Of a DNA stretch of 62,982 nucleotides, positions 1-9,083 are shown one piece after another. How positions within the stretch are numbered: position 1 is the first letter of the stretch; the number at the start of each line of letters is the position of its first letter. Both the position numbers and the translations under genes were made by a program. The stretch spans positions 1 to 62,982 of the forward strand of contig JAGCUN010000041.1 in assembly GCA_017962845.1 (NCBI GenBank), in the 5' to 3' direction. Under the pieces are notes generated by a model that was not told the origin of the DNA, made no database searches, and worked only from the letters and a program-made list of their open reading frames with translations. This DNA comes from Bacteroidales bacterium. GTDB lineage: Bacteria; Bacteroidota; Bacteroidia; Bacteroidales; WCHB1-69.

Positions 1-148
1 CAAAATATTGTCGCAAATACGGAAGTTGTGAATCGCTTTCAAAATTTTGTATCTTTGCATGCTTCAAAAACCCTTCCGTAGTTGAATACCTTGAACGTAA
101 TGTTGTGAATCGCTTTCAAAATTTTGTATCTTTGCATGCTTCAAAAAC
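1..148 (+). CRISPR. Type II-C CRISPR array, leader-distal end
   Basis: Two exact copies of a 47-nt repeat lie at 25-71 and 102-148, separated by a 30-nt spacer (72-101). Positions 1-24 are the end of another spacer, so the array continues off the left edge. The repeat begins GTTGTGAATCGC and ends CTTCAAAAAC. The tracrRNA at 6843 pairs with the repeat as read on the plus strand, so the array is transcribed rightwards and converges on cas2. The last repeat at 102-148 is therefore the leader-distal one. Repeat bases 26-33 read TATCTTTG, a Bacteroidota -7 promoter element, with a TTG 21 nt upstream, so each repeat may start transcription of the next spacer. The repeat length fits Bacteroidota II-C arrays. 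Confidence 0.95.
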
Positions 149-196
149 AGACCTTTTGCGACAATCTGAAAACCAGCAGATTATCGCAAAAAGTCT
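149..196. terminator. 20-bp hairpin between array end and cas2
   Basis: The arm 149-168 (AGACCTTTTGCG...) is the reverse complement of 177-196 with 18 of 20 matches, around an 8-nt loop. Read on the minus strand, the hairpin is followed by GTTTTTG, so it can end the cas9-cas2 transcript. It could also block or end read-through from the array. It begins directly after the last repeat. Confidence 0.6.
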
Positions 197-297
197 ATAA
201 AAAAATTCCTGGTTTTTGTTCTGATGAAATAGATGTGAGATGCCATTTTCTCCATTCTATTGTCTGCATCCCGACATGCTGTATTGCGGAAATAAGT

Positions 298-633
<336 letters not shown>

Positions 634-1566
634 TTATATTTTGGGGTAGGCAATCTTCTTTGATTGTCCAGAATAGCACTTAAACAATGAGGCTGCTGTT
701 GTGCCCACAGCCACCATGAGGGGACTTCGATGTTCCTGTATGGTTACGTCGCAAACAGGGAGTTGTAGCAGTGCTGACTTGATGGATTTAGACAATTCTT
801 TTTCTTCTGGGAAATCTCTCATCAGCTTAATGACATACGCATCCACATATGGACGGTAGGGCTCCATGATGTCATCGGCAAGACAATAAGCATTGTACCG
901 GTTCCTATGATGAATGCCGAAGGTAGGAAGCAGTCCGCTTGCTACGAGTGCGCGTGCCACAAGTGCGCGTAAGATGGCATATCCGTAATTGAGTAAGTTA
1001 TTGGGATAGTCGCCATCGCGGTTGCGCGTGAAGTTGGGCAAGTCGGGGAAAAGATGTGTCCAGTAGTATGAAGCAGCTACAGCTTCCATATTGGTGACAT
1101 CGCCACTCTTTACATTTCGGGCCAGCATGCTCAATCTGCCTGCATCTTGTCCAGTATGGGATTGCAATACAGCGGCTTGGTTTTCAATCTTTCGAATGAC
1201 GGTTTGCTGCCAAAGTTGTTTTTTGAGGGGAAGCGAAGCGTTGATTTGGATGTCGAAACGTTCCTCTTGCAGTGAATTGACCTCCAACGGTAAAAAAAGC
1301 CCACTGGGCATTCTTCGGCTGTCGCACGTAATAACTGCACAATTGTTTTCTAACAATTTTTTCAATAGAGCCTGAGTAATCGTAATCTGTTTGTGATCCA
1401 GAATCACCACACCCACGTCCTCAATGGGGATGGTGGTGGCGTTTTGCTGTTTGAAGGTGTCGGGCAGAGTGTCGTTTTTCTCTACTTCTGGGTATTTCAG
1501 CACCAGCTGGTCGTTTTGGAGCGACAGATAGGAGGGGTTGCCGAAATAGAGGGTTCGTTTAATCAT
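634..1566 (-). CDS. cas1: Type II CRISPR-associated endonuclease Cas1
   Basis: This 310-aa protein is the integrase that inserts new spacers. Motifs typical of type II Cas1 are present: Glu161 in TNMEAVAASYYW, His220 in GIHHRNRYN and Glu235 in ADDIMEPYRPYVD, the likely metal ligands by analogy with characterised Cas1 proteins. Its ATG lies inside the end of the upstream Bro-N gene (ATGATTAA overlap, 8 nt), which suggests translational coupling. No csn2 or cas4 is present, as expected for subtype II-C. Confidence 0.96.
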   Translation of the reverse strand: MIKRTLYFGNPSYLSLQNDQLVLKYPEVEKNDTLPDTFKQQNATTIPIEDVGVVILDHKQITITQALLKKLLENNCAVITCDSRRMPSGLFLPLEVNSLQEERFDIQINASLPLKKQLWQQTVIRKIENQAAVLQSHTGQDAGRLSMLARNVKSGDVTNMEAVAASYYWTHLFPDLPNFTRNRDGDYPNNLLNYGYAILRALVARALVASGLLPTFGIHHRNRYNAYCLADDIMEPYRPYVDAYVIKLMRDFPEEKELSKSIKSALLQLPVCDVTIQEHRSPLMVAVGTTAASLFKCYSGQSKKIAYPKI

Positions 1567-2392
1567 TTTCTATGGATTTGTGCTGTTCCGACGGTGGCAG
1601 GAAATTCTCGGGAGTGGAAACGCTTCGTCCAAGTTCTTTTTCAGCTTGTTTACGGGCATTACCTGCCACTTTCCCGCCACGTTCAGCAATCTTTTTACTT
1701 TTAGAAAAAGTGTCTGGGGCTTCTTGTTGGGATATTTCCGTAGTCATACGTTCTCCTAACATAGTGAAAATCAGCTCCAAGTCATTCATGTGGTCGCGCA
1801 GGTTTTGGTTTTTCTTTGTCAGGCCTTTAAATTCCTTGTATTCCGAGGGCGTCATGCCGAAGGTGGCTTTTGAAATTTCTGCTGTAAGTATGGCAAAATC
1901 CCGTTCCTCGGTTATTCCGCGTTTTTTCCATTCATCGGTCAGGTTCTGCCGAATGGCAATGCCCCTCAGGCGTTTGTCAATCCAGTCTTTCGGATAGCCT
2001 TTCTTCTCATAGAGTTCTTTCATGCGCTCTTGTGCCAGTTCAGGGTTCTCTATTTCCTGGATACGTTCGTATCCCACCTGTGCTAACCACTGTTTGAAAG
2101 GTTCTGCCTTTGGTGAGGGGATCGACTGGATGATGCGGAAAAGGCCTTTGACGTTGGCGCAGTCTGTGGCGTACTTTTTCCCATCTGCACTGGGTAGTTT
2201 CAGTTGTACCCAAAATGGGTACAACTCGTATTCCCTCAAATCACGGTCTTTCATTTTTCTCCAGTATTGCCTGGGGGTGGGAGAATCCGTAAGTGCTTCC
2301 ACCACGTCAACAACAGAGAAATACCATTGTTCCTCTTCGTCATTCCATAAGGAACGGATTTTCTTGTCTTGGAATAGTTTGATGTTGCTCAT
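1559..2392 (-). CDS. Bro-N / DinD-like protein inside the cas operon
   Basis: This 277-aa protein has an N-terminal Bro-N-type domain (residues ~1-110, with WYFSVVDVVEALTDSPTPRQYW and later LFRIIQSIPSPKAEPFKQWL). It has the C-terminal region of the DNA-damage-inducible protein D/antirepressor family (LTDEWKKRGI, AILTAEISKATFGM, and a basic GGKVAGNARK tail). Bro-N proteins are known from phages, baculoviruses and bacteria as DNA-binding or antirepressor-like proteins. E. coli DinD modulates RecA. The position is unusual: the start is about 20 nt after the cas9 stop and the end overlaps cas1 by 8 nt, so the gene is a true operon member and not an insertion with its own promoter. A role in spacer acquisition, cas regulation or the damage response is inference. 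The family call is fairly sure and the function is not known. Confidence 0.85.
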   Translation of the reverse strand: MSNIKLFQDKKIRSLWNDEEEQWYFSVVDVVEALTDSPTPRQYWRKMKDRDLREYELYPFWVQLKLPSADGKKYATDCANVKGLFRIIQSIPSPKAEPFKQWLAQVGYERIQEIENPELAQERMKELYEKKGYPKDWIDKRLRGIAIRQNLTDEWKKRGITEERDFAILTAEISKATFGMTPSEYKEFKGLTKKNQNLRDHMNDLELIFTMLGERMTTEISQQEAPDTFSKSKKIAERGGKVAGNARKQAEKELGRSVSTPENFLPPSEQHKSIEND

Positions 2393-2413
2393 AGATATAT
2401 TATTAGAGTTTAA

Positions 2414-5400
2414 TTAGTATTCTCCAACAGAAACAATTTGGCCAATATGGTTTACACGTACTTTGAGAATTTTATCCAGTCCTTTTGAACTTCTAAAATC
2501 AGTCCATGTATGTCCTCTGAGATTATAGGAACTCATATTAATAGTTGTCTCTAAGTGATGTCTAAATACATAGTTCTTGTATGAGAATTTCTGAACCCTA
2601 AACAAATTAGGACTTATTTCGGCATAGTTTTCAGGGTTCTTATACCATTCTTCATCGTAGTCGAACGGATTGAAGGTCATTTCTCCCTCATCATTGTAGC
2701 GTGGAAGAACAAAGTATTCATTCTGTTTCATAGTAAAAAGGAACTGCCAACCTTCATCTTTTTTGTAGTTCTTATCAATGATGGGCAAACCTTGATTGGC
2801 GCGGGCGGTAGCCTCCATAAATGAAACAATATTTTCATCCAATTCGTATTTCGCATTCCCTTCTTCGTCCAATACAGGCATTCCATTTTTATCTAAAACA
2901 GGTTTGCGATAAATGGCTACATGGTGATTGTTACCGGTGCTGACGAAGTCAACAGGCTGCGTTTTCCCGTTTTCGTCAAGAATTAGGTTTCCGTTTTTGT
3001 TGCGTTTGTCATGAAGAGCAACAGCATTGATGACACGAGTGATGGTAGCGCGCTTGAGGGAGATCCCTTTTTCTTTGTTTATCCAAATGGGATTCTCTTC
3101 AAGATTGGAGAATGCTTTCTTTGCATCACCATCATATTCTTCCAACCTTTTTTTCAAAATGAATTTAATATGTTTGTCCACTACTTCATCAATATTCAAA
3201 TCGGGTTCCACCTTCTTGCGAATGGTATATACGTTTTCAAAGACAACAGTTTTTACTTTTTCTGGCACTTTTTCCGTGTGTAATTCATTAAGCCAAATAG
3301 GATTCTTTTCCAATGAGTTGTTCCCCGTAAATGCTTTCTTAGAGTCACCCTCGAATTGATGAAGGCGTTTTAGGAGTGCTTCACGGTAACGTTTATTCGC
3401 TACCATTCTGATTTTTTCTTCATCAAATAAAGCATTCACTTTTTCTATTTTGGTAGCATAGCGCTTGATGCTGCCATATATAGTTTCCAAATGCAACTGT
3501 CCACGAGGTGTTTTTGTTATTTGACCTTTTATCGTTTTCTCTTTGCCGTTTCTGTCCGTTATTTTTGAAATTACGGAGTTCTTTGCCTTACTGATATTCC
3601 GAGTTACAACCTTGTTTTTAGCCTTGATGGAAATCAAAGTGCTTTCCAAATGTCGCTTTGCTTCTGCGCGGAACTCGTCCAAGGGCATGGGTGGATTGAA
3701 ATGGAGTTTATGGTCATTACCACGATAAAGTTCTTTTTTTTCTATTCCGTAAATTGCAGATGCACGTTGTGCCTTGGTTAAATCCCGGAGTTCCACCATA
3801 TCCAAATCGATGTATTCGTCAACTCCTTTCTGCACACGAGCGTTCAGATTATTCAAGTACTGGATGAAACTACGTTTTGTAAAGGCGATGGTGAGAGCAT
3901 CCATAGCATGGTGACGATGGTCATTGCGTTTGGTCCAGTCTTTTATGCGACGGATGCGTTGCCCATCATGTCCTTCAATTATTTCTGTTAGTCCAAGTTT
4001 ATTGTATTTGTCCCAATTAAGTTCTTGCATCACATTCGTCAATTGCCAGTCATCGCGTAAGCGGTCGGTAATCGAACCAGTCGTTGGCACAACGAATTTC
4101 ACTATCTCTTCCAAAATTTCGCGTGCTTTCTTGGCAATGTATTGAGAATCGCGCAAGTCACGATTGATAAAATCACTCGGAATATCCGCTTCTTTCATCA
4201 AAAGTTTGTTGCGTTTTGCCTTGCTAATCTTACCATCTTTGAATAGTTTTTCTACGCGGTTTTCATATTGCTGCAAACCGCTCTCCCCATATTTGCTTTC
4301 GACAAAATCGTATGCCGTAGCATTACTTTTTTCAAGGTTTACATCTCTGGCTTCCAATGTCTTGTTAGAAAATGAGTCGTCAAAAAGTTTGGCCTGAGGA
4401 ATGATGTGTTCAATGTCAAATTTCTTACTGAACAGCTCCTCTTTTGGAATGTATGTATCTGAGTATAAAGTATGAAATCCATTACACTCTAACTCCTTAT
4501 AGAGTTTATAGCGTATAATGTCGTTTCGGCTGACGTATGTAAGCCCAAATTCGGATTGAAGTATTTTTACATATTCTTCGTGGAGTTTTGTTGTCGCATT
4601 GATTTGTTTGGTCATTTCACCCCGCTCTTTCGCAGACTTTTTCAGTTCTCGAGCAAGTTCAATGCGTATTTCATCGGGTTTGCCATATTGATCAATGACA
4701 GCATTTACTACATTAATCATCTGGTTCAGAATCTTCTCCACAACTGGATTTCTTAAGCTATTGCGTGGCAGTAGGTCCAATTTATCTCTCAGAATCCTCT
4801 TTTCCAATTCCTCTTTGGTGAGAGATCTTTGGGAATGCCTGTAGCCAGCATATTCACAAGCCAAACTATACTCATTGCCTTCTTTCATGAATGGCAATAT
4901 TTTTCGCATAGCTTTTGTACTCAAACTGCCATAGTCGGAGGGGAAAACAATGCCTGCAAGCACAATTGCTGATTCTTTATCAAATCCATAATATTCTTGC
5001 AGCTTGGCTATCAGTTTGCCGTTCCCCAGTGCTGTCTTGTCCCCTTCGAATGAATAGAGCAGATGCCAGAGTTGGTACATGGGCTGTTGTTCGAAGTCTT
5101 TTCCCTCCAAGAAAGAGTCGAATTTCAGAATGTCGGTGTTGAATCCTACTGTTTTAAAAACATCAGAAACTATTTCAATAGCCTTGCTGGATTCCATTTT
5201 GGAGAAATCATACTCGCCATGTCCGCTCATTTCAATTATTGTTTGGTAGGCTTTGAAGAGTGCAGCTTGAGTGCGATTACCTTCAATTTCTTTGAAATTC
5301 AGATTGCGTTCTTTGTAGTTCTTAAAAAGCAGTCTTAGAGCGTCAGTTTTAGAAAGTTTTTCTTTGTAATTGAGCTCTGTGAATAATTTCTCTTTTTCCT

Positions 5401-6739
5401 CTTGGTAAAGGAAGCGTTTGCCTTCTTCGCCAAAGACTTGAATGTTATTCAGTATCTGCCAAATTTTGAATTCTTGAAAAAGAGGGGACGACTTGGGACA
5501 AACCCTGCTACCAGTAATTTTCTTTACTTTTTTGCCATCAATATCGACTTCGATTTCCTTGCTTTCAAATTCACAAAATGAAATCAGTCCCTTTTGCGAT
5601 TTGAGTGGACGTTGATAGAAAATTGCAATGTCTCGGATTTCTTTTTTTAGCTCGGGTGTAAGTTCTTTATGAAATTTAGCCTGTGTTTCCCAAATGGCTT
5701 CGAATTCGTTTAAATAGTCTTGTCGGTAAAAAACCTTGTTCTTCAAACTGGAATTAGGATTTTTGTCCAGTTGCGACATCAGGTATTGTCCAACTGTCAT
5801 TTTGTCGAAATATAGTTCTTTGCTTCTATCACTGATGTTTCCCAAATACCCACTGGCATTATAGATTTGGCTGTTAATTTCTTGAAGGACAATAGCAAGT
5901 TCTTCTAAATTCATTCTCTCACTGAGTGCTTTTACTCTCCATTGAAAATTTTCTTTTCTGAGTTCAACACCTTTTGTGTTACGCTTTATGCCCGCAATGT
6001 TGAATGTTTTTTCACAAATAGCCCCAGTCTGGTTTTTATTTTTACCGTTCAGTTCTTCTTTAAGAGTGTCTGAAAGCAACTCGGGGTAGAATTTTTTTTG
6101 CACGATCCATATTTTGTCAAACTCTGCCTGTAAATCGGAGCGGTAAAAATCTGGAATGTATTTTCTGCCAGCGCACAAAAGATTATATGCCAACTGACCA
6201 GGTGTTAAATTGTTGTCGTACATTTGTTTCGCCACCTCCATGCCATCAATGAGTTGGCCTTCTTCCGTGTTTTTTGCCTTGCGGCTGCTCTTGTAGCCGC
6301 GTTTCTTGTTAATCATCAGAAGTACCCGGGCAAATTCTTGCAATGAAATTTCCTCGGTGGCTGCTTTTGCTCGCAAACGATAAGTTTCAAAGGTTGTACG
6401 GTTACCATTTTCCGAAAGAATGGTTTCAACACTGATGAAATTATTTTCTTTCAACACTTCAATCAAGTGTTCCCTACGCAGTTTATATCTTTGAAGATTG
6501 CGACGCATGCTTCGTTTAAGGGTTCTTCCTGCATTGCAAGAAATACCTTTTCCTCCTGAAAAATCTTTTACGGGGTCTTTTGATTCTTTTCCTGTTTCAG
6601 TACTTACAAAATTGTCATAACTGATAGTTCTAACTCCTAACTTTACAATGGATGATTTTTCGTTAGCATTTTCTGCTTCATTCACTACCGCCCAGCCGAT
6701 GCTGTTGGTGCCCAAGTCCAGACCAAGTATTTTTTTCAT
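2414..6739 (-). CDS. cas9: Type II-C CRISPR-associated endonuclease Cas9
   Basis: This 1441-aa protein is an RNA-guided DNA nuclease of the large Bacteroidota II-C type. The RuvC-I motif GLDLGTNSIGWA carries Asp8. An arginine-rich bridge helix lies at ~71-95 (RTLKRSMRRNLQRYKLRREH). RuvC-II has Glu694 in IRIELAREL. HNH has FDIEHIIPQ (Asp775, His778) and Asn801. RuvC-III has His944 and Asp947 in HRHHAMDALT. Every catalytic residue checked is present, so cleavage should be intact. The C-terminal ~350 residues should hold the PAM-interacting region. It is the first gene of the operon and is divergent from the tracrRNA across a ~100-bp gap. Its base composition is visibly AT-richer than the housekeeping genes to its right. 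Confidence 0.97.
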   Translation of the reverse strand: MKKILGLDLGTNSIGWAVVNEAENANEKSSIVKLGVRTISYDNFVSTETGKESKDPVKDFSGGKGISCNAGRTLKRSMRRNLQRYKLRREHLIEVLKENNFISVETILSENGNRTTFETYRLRAKAATEEISLQEFARVLLMINKKRGYKSSRKAKNTEEGQLIDGMEVAKQMYDNNLTPGQLAYNLLCAGRKYIPDFYRSDLQAEFDKIWIVQKKFYPELLSDTLKEELNGKNKNQTGAICEKTFNIAGIKRNTKGVELRKENFQWRVKALSERMNLEELAIVLQEINSQIYNASGYLGNISDRSKELYFDKMTVGQYLMSQLDKNPNSSLKNKVFYRQDYLNEFEAIWETQAKFHKELTPELKKEIRDIAIFYQRPLKSQKGLISFCEFESKEIEVDIDGKKVKKITGSRVCPKSSPLFQEFKIWQILNNIQVFGEEGKRFLYQEEKEKLFTELNYKEKLSKTDALRLLFKNYKERNLNFKEIEGNRTQAALFKAYQTIIEMSGHGEYDFSKMESSKAIEIVSDVFKTVGFNTDILKFDSFLEGKDFEQQPMYQLWHLLYSFEGDKTALGNGKLIAKLQEYYGFDKESAIVLAGIVFPSDYGSLSTKAMRKILPFMKEGNEYSLACEYAGYRHSQRSLTKEELEKRILRDKLDLLPRNSLRNPVVEKILNQMINVVNAVIDQYGKPDEIRIELARELKKSAKERGEMTKQINATTKLHEEYVKILQSEFGLTYVSRNDIIRYKLYKELECNGFHTLYSDTYIPKEELFSKKFDIEHIIPQAKLFDDSFSNKTLEARDVNLEKSNATAYDFVESKYGESGLQQYENRVEKLFKDGKISKAKRNKLLMKEADIPSDFINRDLRDSQYIAKKAREILEEIVKFVVPTTGSITDRLRDDWQLTNVMQELNWDKYNKLGLTEIIEGHDGQRIRRIKDWTKRNDHRHHAMDALTIAFTKRSFIQYLNNLNARVQKGVDEYIDLDMVELRDLTKAQRASAIYGIEKKELYRGNDHKLHFNPPMPLDEFRAEAKRHLESTLISIKAKNKVVTRNISKAKNSVISKITDRNGKEKTIKGQITKTPRGQLHLETIYGSIKRYATKIEKVNALFDEEKIRMVANKRYREALLKRLHQFEGDSKKAFTGNNSLEKNPIWLNELHTEKVPEKVKTVVFENVYTIRKKVEPDLNIDEVVDKHIKFILKKRLEEYDGDAKKAFSNLEENPIWINKEKGISLKRATITRVINAVALHDKRNKNGNLILDENGKTQPVDFVSTGNNHHVAIYRKPVLDKNGMPVLDEEGNAKYELDENIVSFMEATARANQGLPIIDKNYKKDEGWQFLFTMKQNEYFVLPRYNDEGEMTFNPFDYDEEWYKNPENYAEISPNLFRVQKFSYKNYVFRHHLETTINMSSYNLRGHTWTDFRSSKGLDKILKVRVNHIGQIVSVGEY

Positions 6740-6768
6740 AATAATGATGTTTTCTTTAATTGAGACTG

Positions 6769-6776
6769 CAAAGATA
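6769..6776 (-). promoter_or_regulatory. cas operon promoter (-7 element)
   Basis: The minus strand reads TATCTTTG 29 nt before the cas9 ATG, an exact match to the Bacteroidota TAnnTTTG element. No clear -33 TTG is seen. It lies back to back with the tracrRNA promoter. Confidence 0.6.
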
Positions 6777-6808
6777 CTATTATTTTTGAAAAAATTAACG
6801 TGATATGG

Positions 6809-6837
6809 TTGTAATTTAAAAAATCGTTGTATTTTTG
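6809..6837 (+). promoter_or_regulatory. tracrRNA promoter
   Basis: TTG (6809-6811), an 18-nt gap, then TATTTTTG (6830-6837). A start site about 6 nt downstream would put the RNA 5' end at the first base of the anti-repeat. Confidence 0.7.
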
Positions 6838-6842
6838 CAGCA

Positions 6843-6922
6843 CAAAATTTTGAAGCGATTCACAATAAGGATTATTCCGTTGTGAAAACATTAAAAGCGG
6901 GGCTTTCGCCTCGCTTTTTTTT
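6843..6922 (+). ncRNA. tracrRNA
   Basis: The 5' part (6842-6865) is the reverse complement of repeat bases 2-26 with one deleted base (GAAGCG instead of GAAAGCG). It is followed by a short hairpin region of the usual II-C nexus type (AAGGATTATTCC) and a second stem. It ends in an 8-bp hairpin (6896-6903 with 6908-6915) and eight Ts. The RNA should pair with each crRNA repeat, allow RNase III processing and load Cas9. It is transcribed opposite to cas9. Ends are inferred from the promoter and terminator, not measured. Confidence 0.88.
6896..6922. terminator. Terminator of tracrRNA, shared with dcp
   Basis: Stem AGCGGGGC/GCCTCGCT with a 4-nt loop, followed by T8 on the plus strand. On the minus strand the same hairpin is followed by TTTT, so it can also end the convergent M3 peptidase transcript. 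Confidence 0.85.
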
Positions 6923-6953
6923 AATTCACCATAAAAATAAGAATCTCTCTCCC

Positions 6954-9044
6954 CTACTTCAATCCTCTATTCCGCAACAGGGCATCGATGGAGGGTTCGG
7001 CGCCACGATAGCGTTTGTACAACACCATCGGATCTTCGGTATTGCCTTTCTCCAAGATGTTCTTGCGGAAAGCATCAGCGGTCTTCTTGTCAAACACGCC
7101 GTTCTGCTTGAACAGCTCAAAAGCGTCGTTGTCCAACACGGCAGCCCACGTATAGCTATAATAACCAGCATCATAGCCCGTAGTAAAGACATGCTGGAAG
7201 TAGGTGCTGCGGTAGCGGGAGATGATTTCGGGAATCAAACCGATGGACTCGAGATAATTCTTTTCAAACTCGGCCACATTGATTTTCTGCGGCTCGGTAA
7301 TGCTGTAGTAGGCCATATCGAGGAACGAGGCCGCCAGCAGCTCGGTGTTGATGAAGCCCTGTCCGTAGGTGGAAGAGGCCTCGATTTTCGCGATCAGCGA
7401 GTCGGGAATCACCTGACCAGTTTTGTAGTGTTTGGCGTACATACGCATCACTGCGGGCTCGCTGCACCAGTGCTCGAAGAACTGCGAGGGCAACTCCACA
7501 AAATCGCGGGAGACATTGGTGCCGGAGAGACTGCGGTAGGTGCATTTCGAGAAGATGCTGTGCAAGCCGTGGCCGAACTCGTGGAAGTAGGTCTCAGTCT
7601 CGTCGAAGTTGAGCAGCGAAGGCTTGTCGGCAGTGGGTTTGGTGAAGTTAAAGACCAGCGAGACAATCGGAATAATGTTCTTTCCGTCCTTCACCTCCTG
7701 TTCGCGGAAGTTGGTCATCCAAGCACCGCTGCGCTTGCTTTCGCGCGGGAAATAATCGACATACACAATAGCGATAACATTCCCGTTTTCAACCACTTCG
7801 TAAGGAATAGCGTCGGGATGATAGGTGGGAATGTTGGTATTTTTGCGGAAGGTGATGCCATAGAGTTTCTGGCAGCAGGTGAAGATGCCGTTGGTGACAT
7901 TCTCGAGAGAGAAGTAGGGACGGATTACATCATCGTCGAGGTCGTATTGGGCCTTACGGAGCTGCTCGCTGTAGTAGCGCCAGTCGTAGGGCTGCAGCGG
8001 TTCGTTATAACCGTCGGCGAAGAGCATGCGCTGGTACTTGTAAGCCTCCTGTTTGGCCTTGTTGAGAGCGGGCTCCCACACCTGCATCAGCAGATTATCG
8101 ACGGCCTCGGGGGTCTTGGCCATGCAGTTGTCGAGCACAAAGGCAGCGTGTGACGGGTAGCCCATGATCTGAGCGCGCTCAAGGCGGAGGTTCACAATCT
8201 GGTTGATGACCTCGCTGTTGTCGAACTCGCCGGAGGTGCAACGGGTGGAGTACGCGGTCCAGAGCTCACGGCGCAGGTCGCGGTTGCGGCAGTTCATCAG
8301 GAACGGCTCCATGCTGGGCACATGGATGGTGAACACGTACTTGCCTTTGGTGGCGGGATCGGCGTTGGCGGCCTCGCGGGCGGCATCAATCTGGCTCTGC
8401 GGCATTCCGGCCAAGTCTTTCACATTGTCAACCACCAGCTTATAGTCGTTGGTGGCCTTCAGCACGTTGTTGCCGAACTTGAGGGTCAGCACCGACAGCT
8501 GTTCGTTGATGGCGCTGAAACGGGCCTGCTTCTCCACCGGCACGTTGGCACCACCCCGTACAAAACTCTTGTACACCTCCTCCAGCAGACGCATCTGCTC
8601 GGCATTCAGATTCAAAGAGGCGCGTTTTTCATACACGGTCTTCACACGGGCAAACAACTTGGCATTCAGCATGATATTATCGCCATGCTGCGAAAGTTTC
8701 GGATAAACCTTCTCGGCAATCGCCTCCATTTCGGGACTGTTGCAGCACTCGGTAAGGTTGAAAAAAACGCCCGAAACCTTGTTGAGCAACGAGCCGCTGT
8801 TCTCGAAAGCGAGAATGGTATTCTCGAAAGTGGGAGCCTGTTTGTTGTTGGTAATAGCCTTAATTTCAGCCATTTGCTGTTTCATACCAGCTTCAAAAGC
8901 GGGCAGATAGTGCTCGGTTTTGATTTTGTCGAAGGGGGGAACGCCGTAAGGAGTGTCCCACTCTTGCATAAAGGGGTTGGATTTCTGTGCTGAAACCGTG
9001 ACAGCCAATGAAACGAAAGCCATAACAAAAAGGATTTTTTTCAT
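6954..9044 (-). CDS. dcp: M3 family metallopeptidase (peptidyl-dipeptidase Dcp-like)
   Basis: This protein of about 696 aa is an exported zinc peptidase that releases dipeptides from oligopeptide C-termini. The M3 zinc motif HEFGH lies near residue 485 (ETYFHEFGHGLHSIFS), with a typical oligopeptidase A/Dcp fold throughout (CMAKTPEAVDNLL, YSYTWAAVLDNDAF). I chose the ATG at 9044 because it begins a clean signal peptide (MKKILFVMAFVSLAVTVSAQ). The frame also opens at a TTG five codons upstream. The product is likely periplasmic. It lies 39 nt behind mrp on the same strand and may share its transcript. Confidence 0.93.
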   Translation of the reverse strand: MKKILFVMAFVSLAVTVSAQKSNPFMQEWDTPYGVPPFDKIKTEHYLPAFEAGMKQQMAEIKAITNNKQAPTFENTILAFENSGSLLNKVSGVFFNLTECCNSPEMEAIAEKVYPKLSQHGDNIMLNAKLFARVKTVYEKRASLNLNAEQMRLLEEVYKSFVRGGANVPVEKQARFSAINEQLSVLTLKFGNNVLKATNDYKLVVDNVKDLAGMPQSQIDAAREAANADPATKGKYVFTIHVPSMEPFLMNCRNRDLRRELWTAYSTRCTSGEFDNSEVINQIVNLRLERAQIMGYPSHAAFVLDNCMAKTPEAVDNLLMQVWEPALNKAKQEAYKYQRMLFADGYNEPLQPYDWRYYSEQLRKAQYDLDDDVIRPYFSLENVTNGIFTCCQKLYGITFRKNTNIPTYHPDAIPYEVVENGNVIAIVYVDYFPRESKRSGAWMTNFREQEVKDGKNIIPIVSLVFNFTKPTADKPSLLNFDETETYFHEFGHGLHSIFSKCTYRSLSGTNVSRDFVELPSQFFEHWCSEPAVMRMYAKHYKTGQVIPDSLIAKIEASSTYGQGFINTELLAASFLDMAYYSITEPQKINVAEFEKNYLESIGLIPEIISRYRSTYFQHVFTTGYDAGYYSYTWAAVLDNDAFELFKQNGVFDKKTADAFRKNILEKGNTEDPMVLYKRYRGAEPSIDALLRNRGLK

Positions 9045-9083
9045 ATTATTCAATTTCAATATTTTATAAAAAAGATAAAAAGA

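Noticed and set aside
72..101. Possible self-targeting spacer
   Set aside because: I found no match to the 30-nt spacer elsewhere in the window. A genome-wide search is needed to settle it.
1..168. Shared 11-nt string (ATTGTCGCAAA) between the partial spacer and the hairpin after the array
   Set aside because: It is too short to be meaningful and has no repeat or protospacer context; it is likely chance.
6882..8153. 423-codon open frame antisense to the M3 peptidase
   Set aside because: It lies opposite a well-supported gene, and its amino-acid pattern is that of a reverse reading of a biased coding sequence (Val/His/Gly rich) with no domain.
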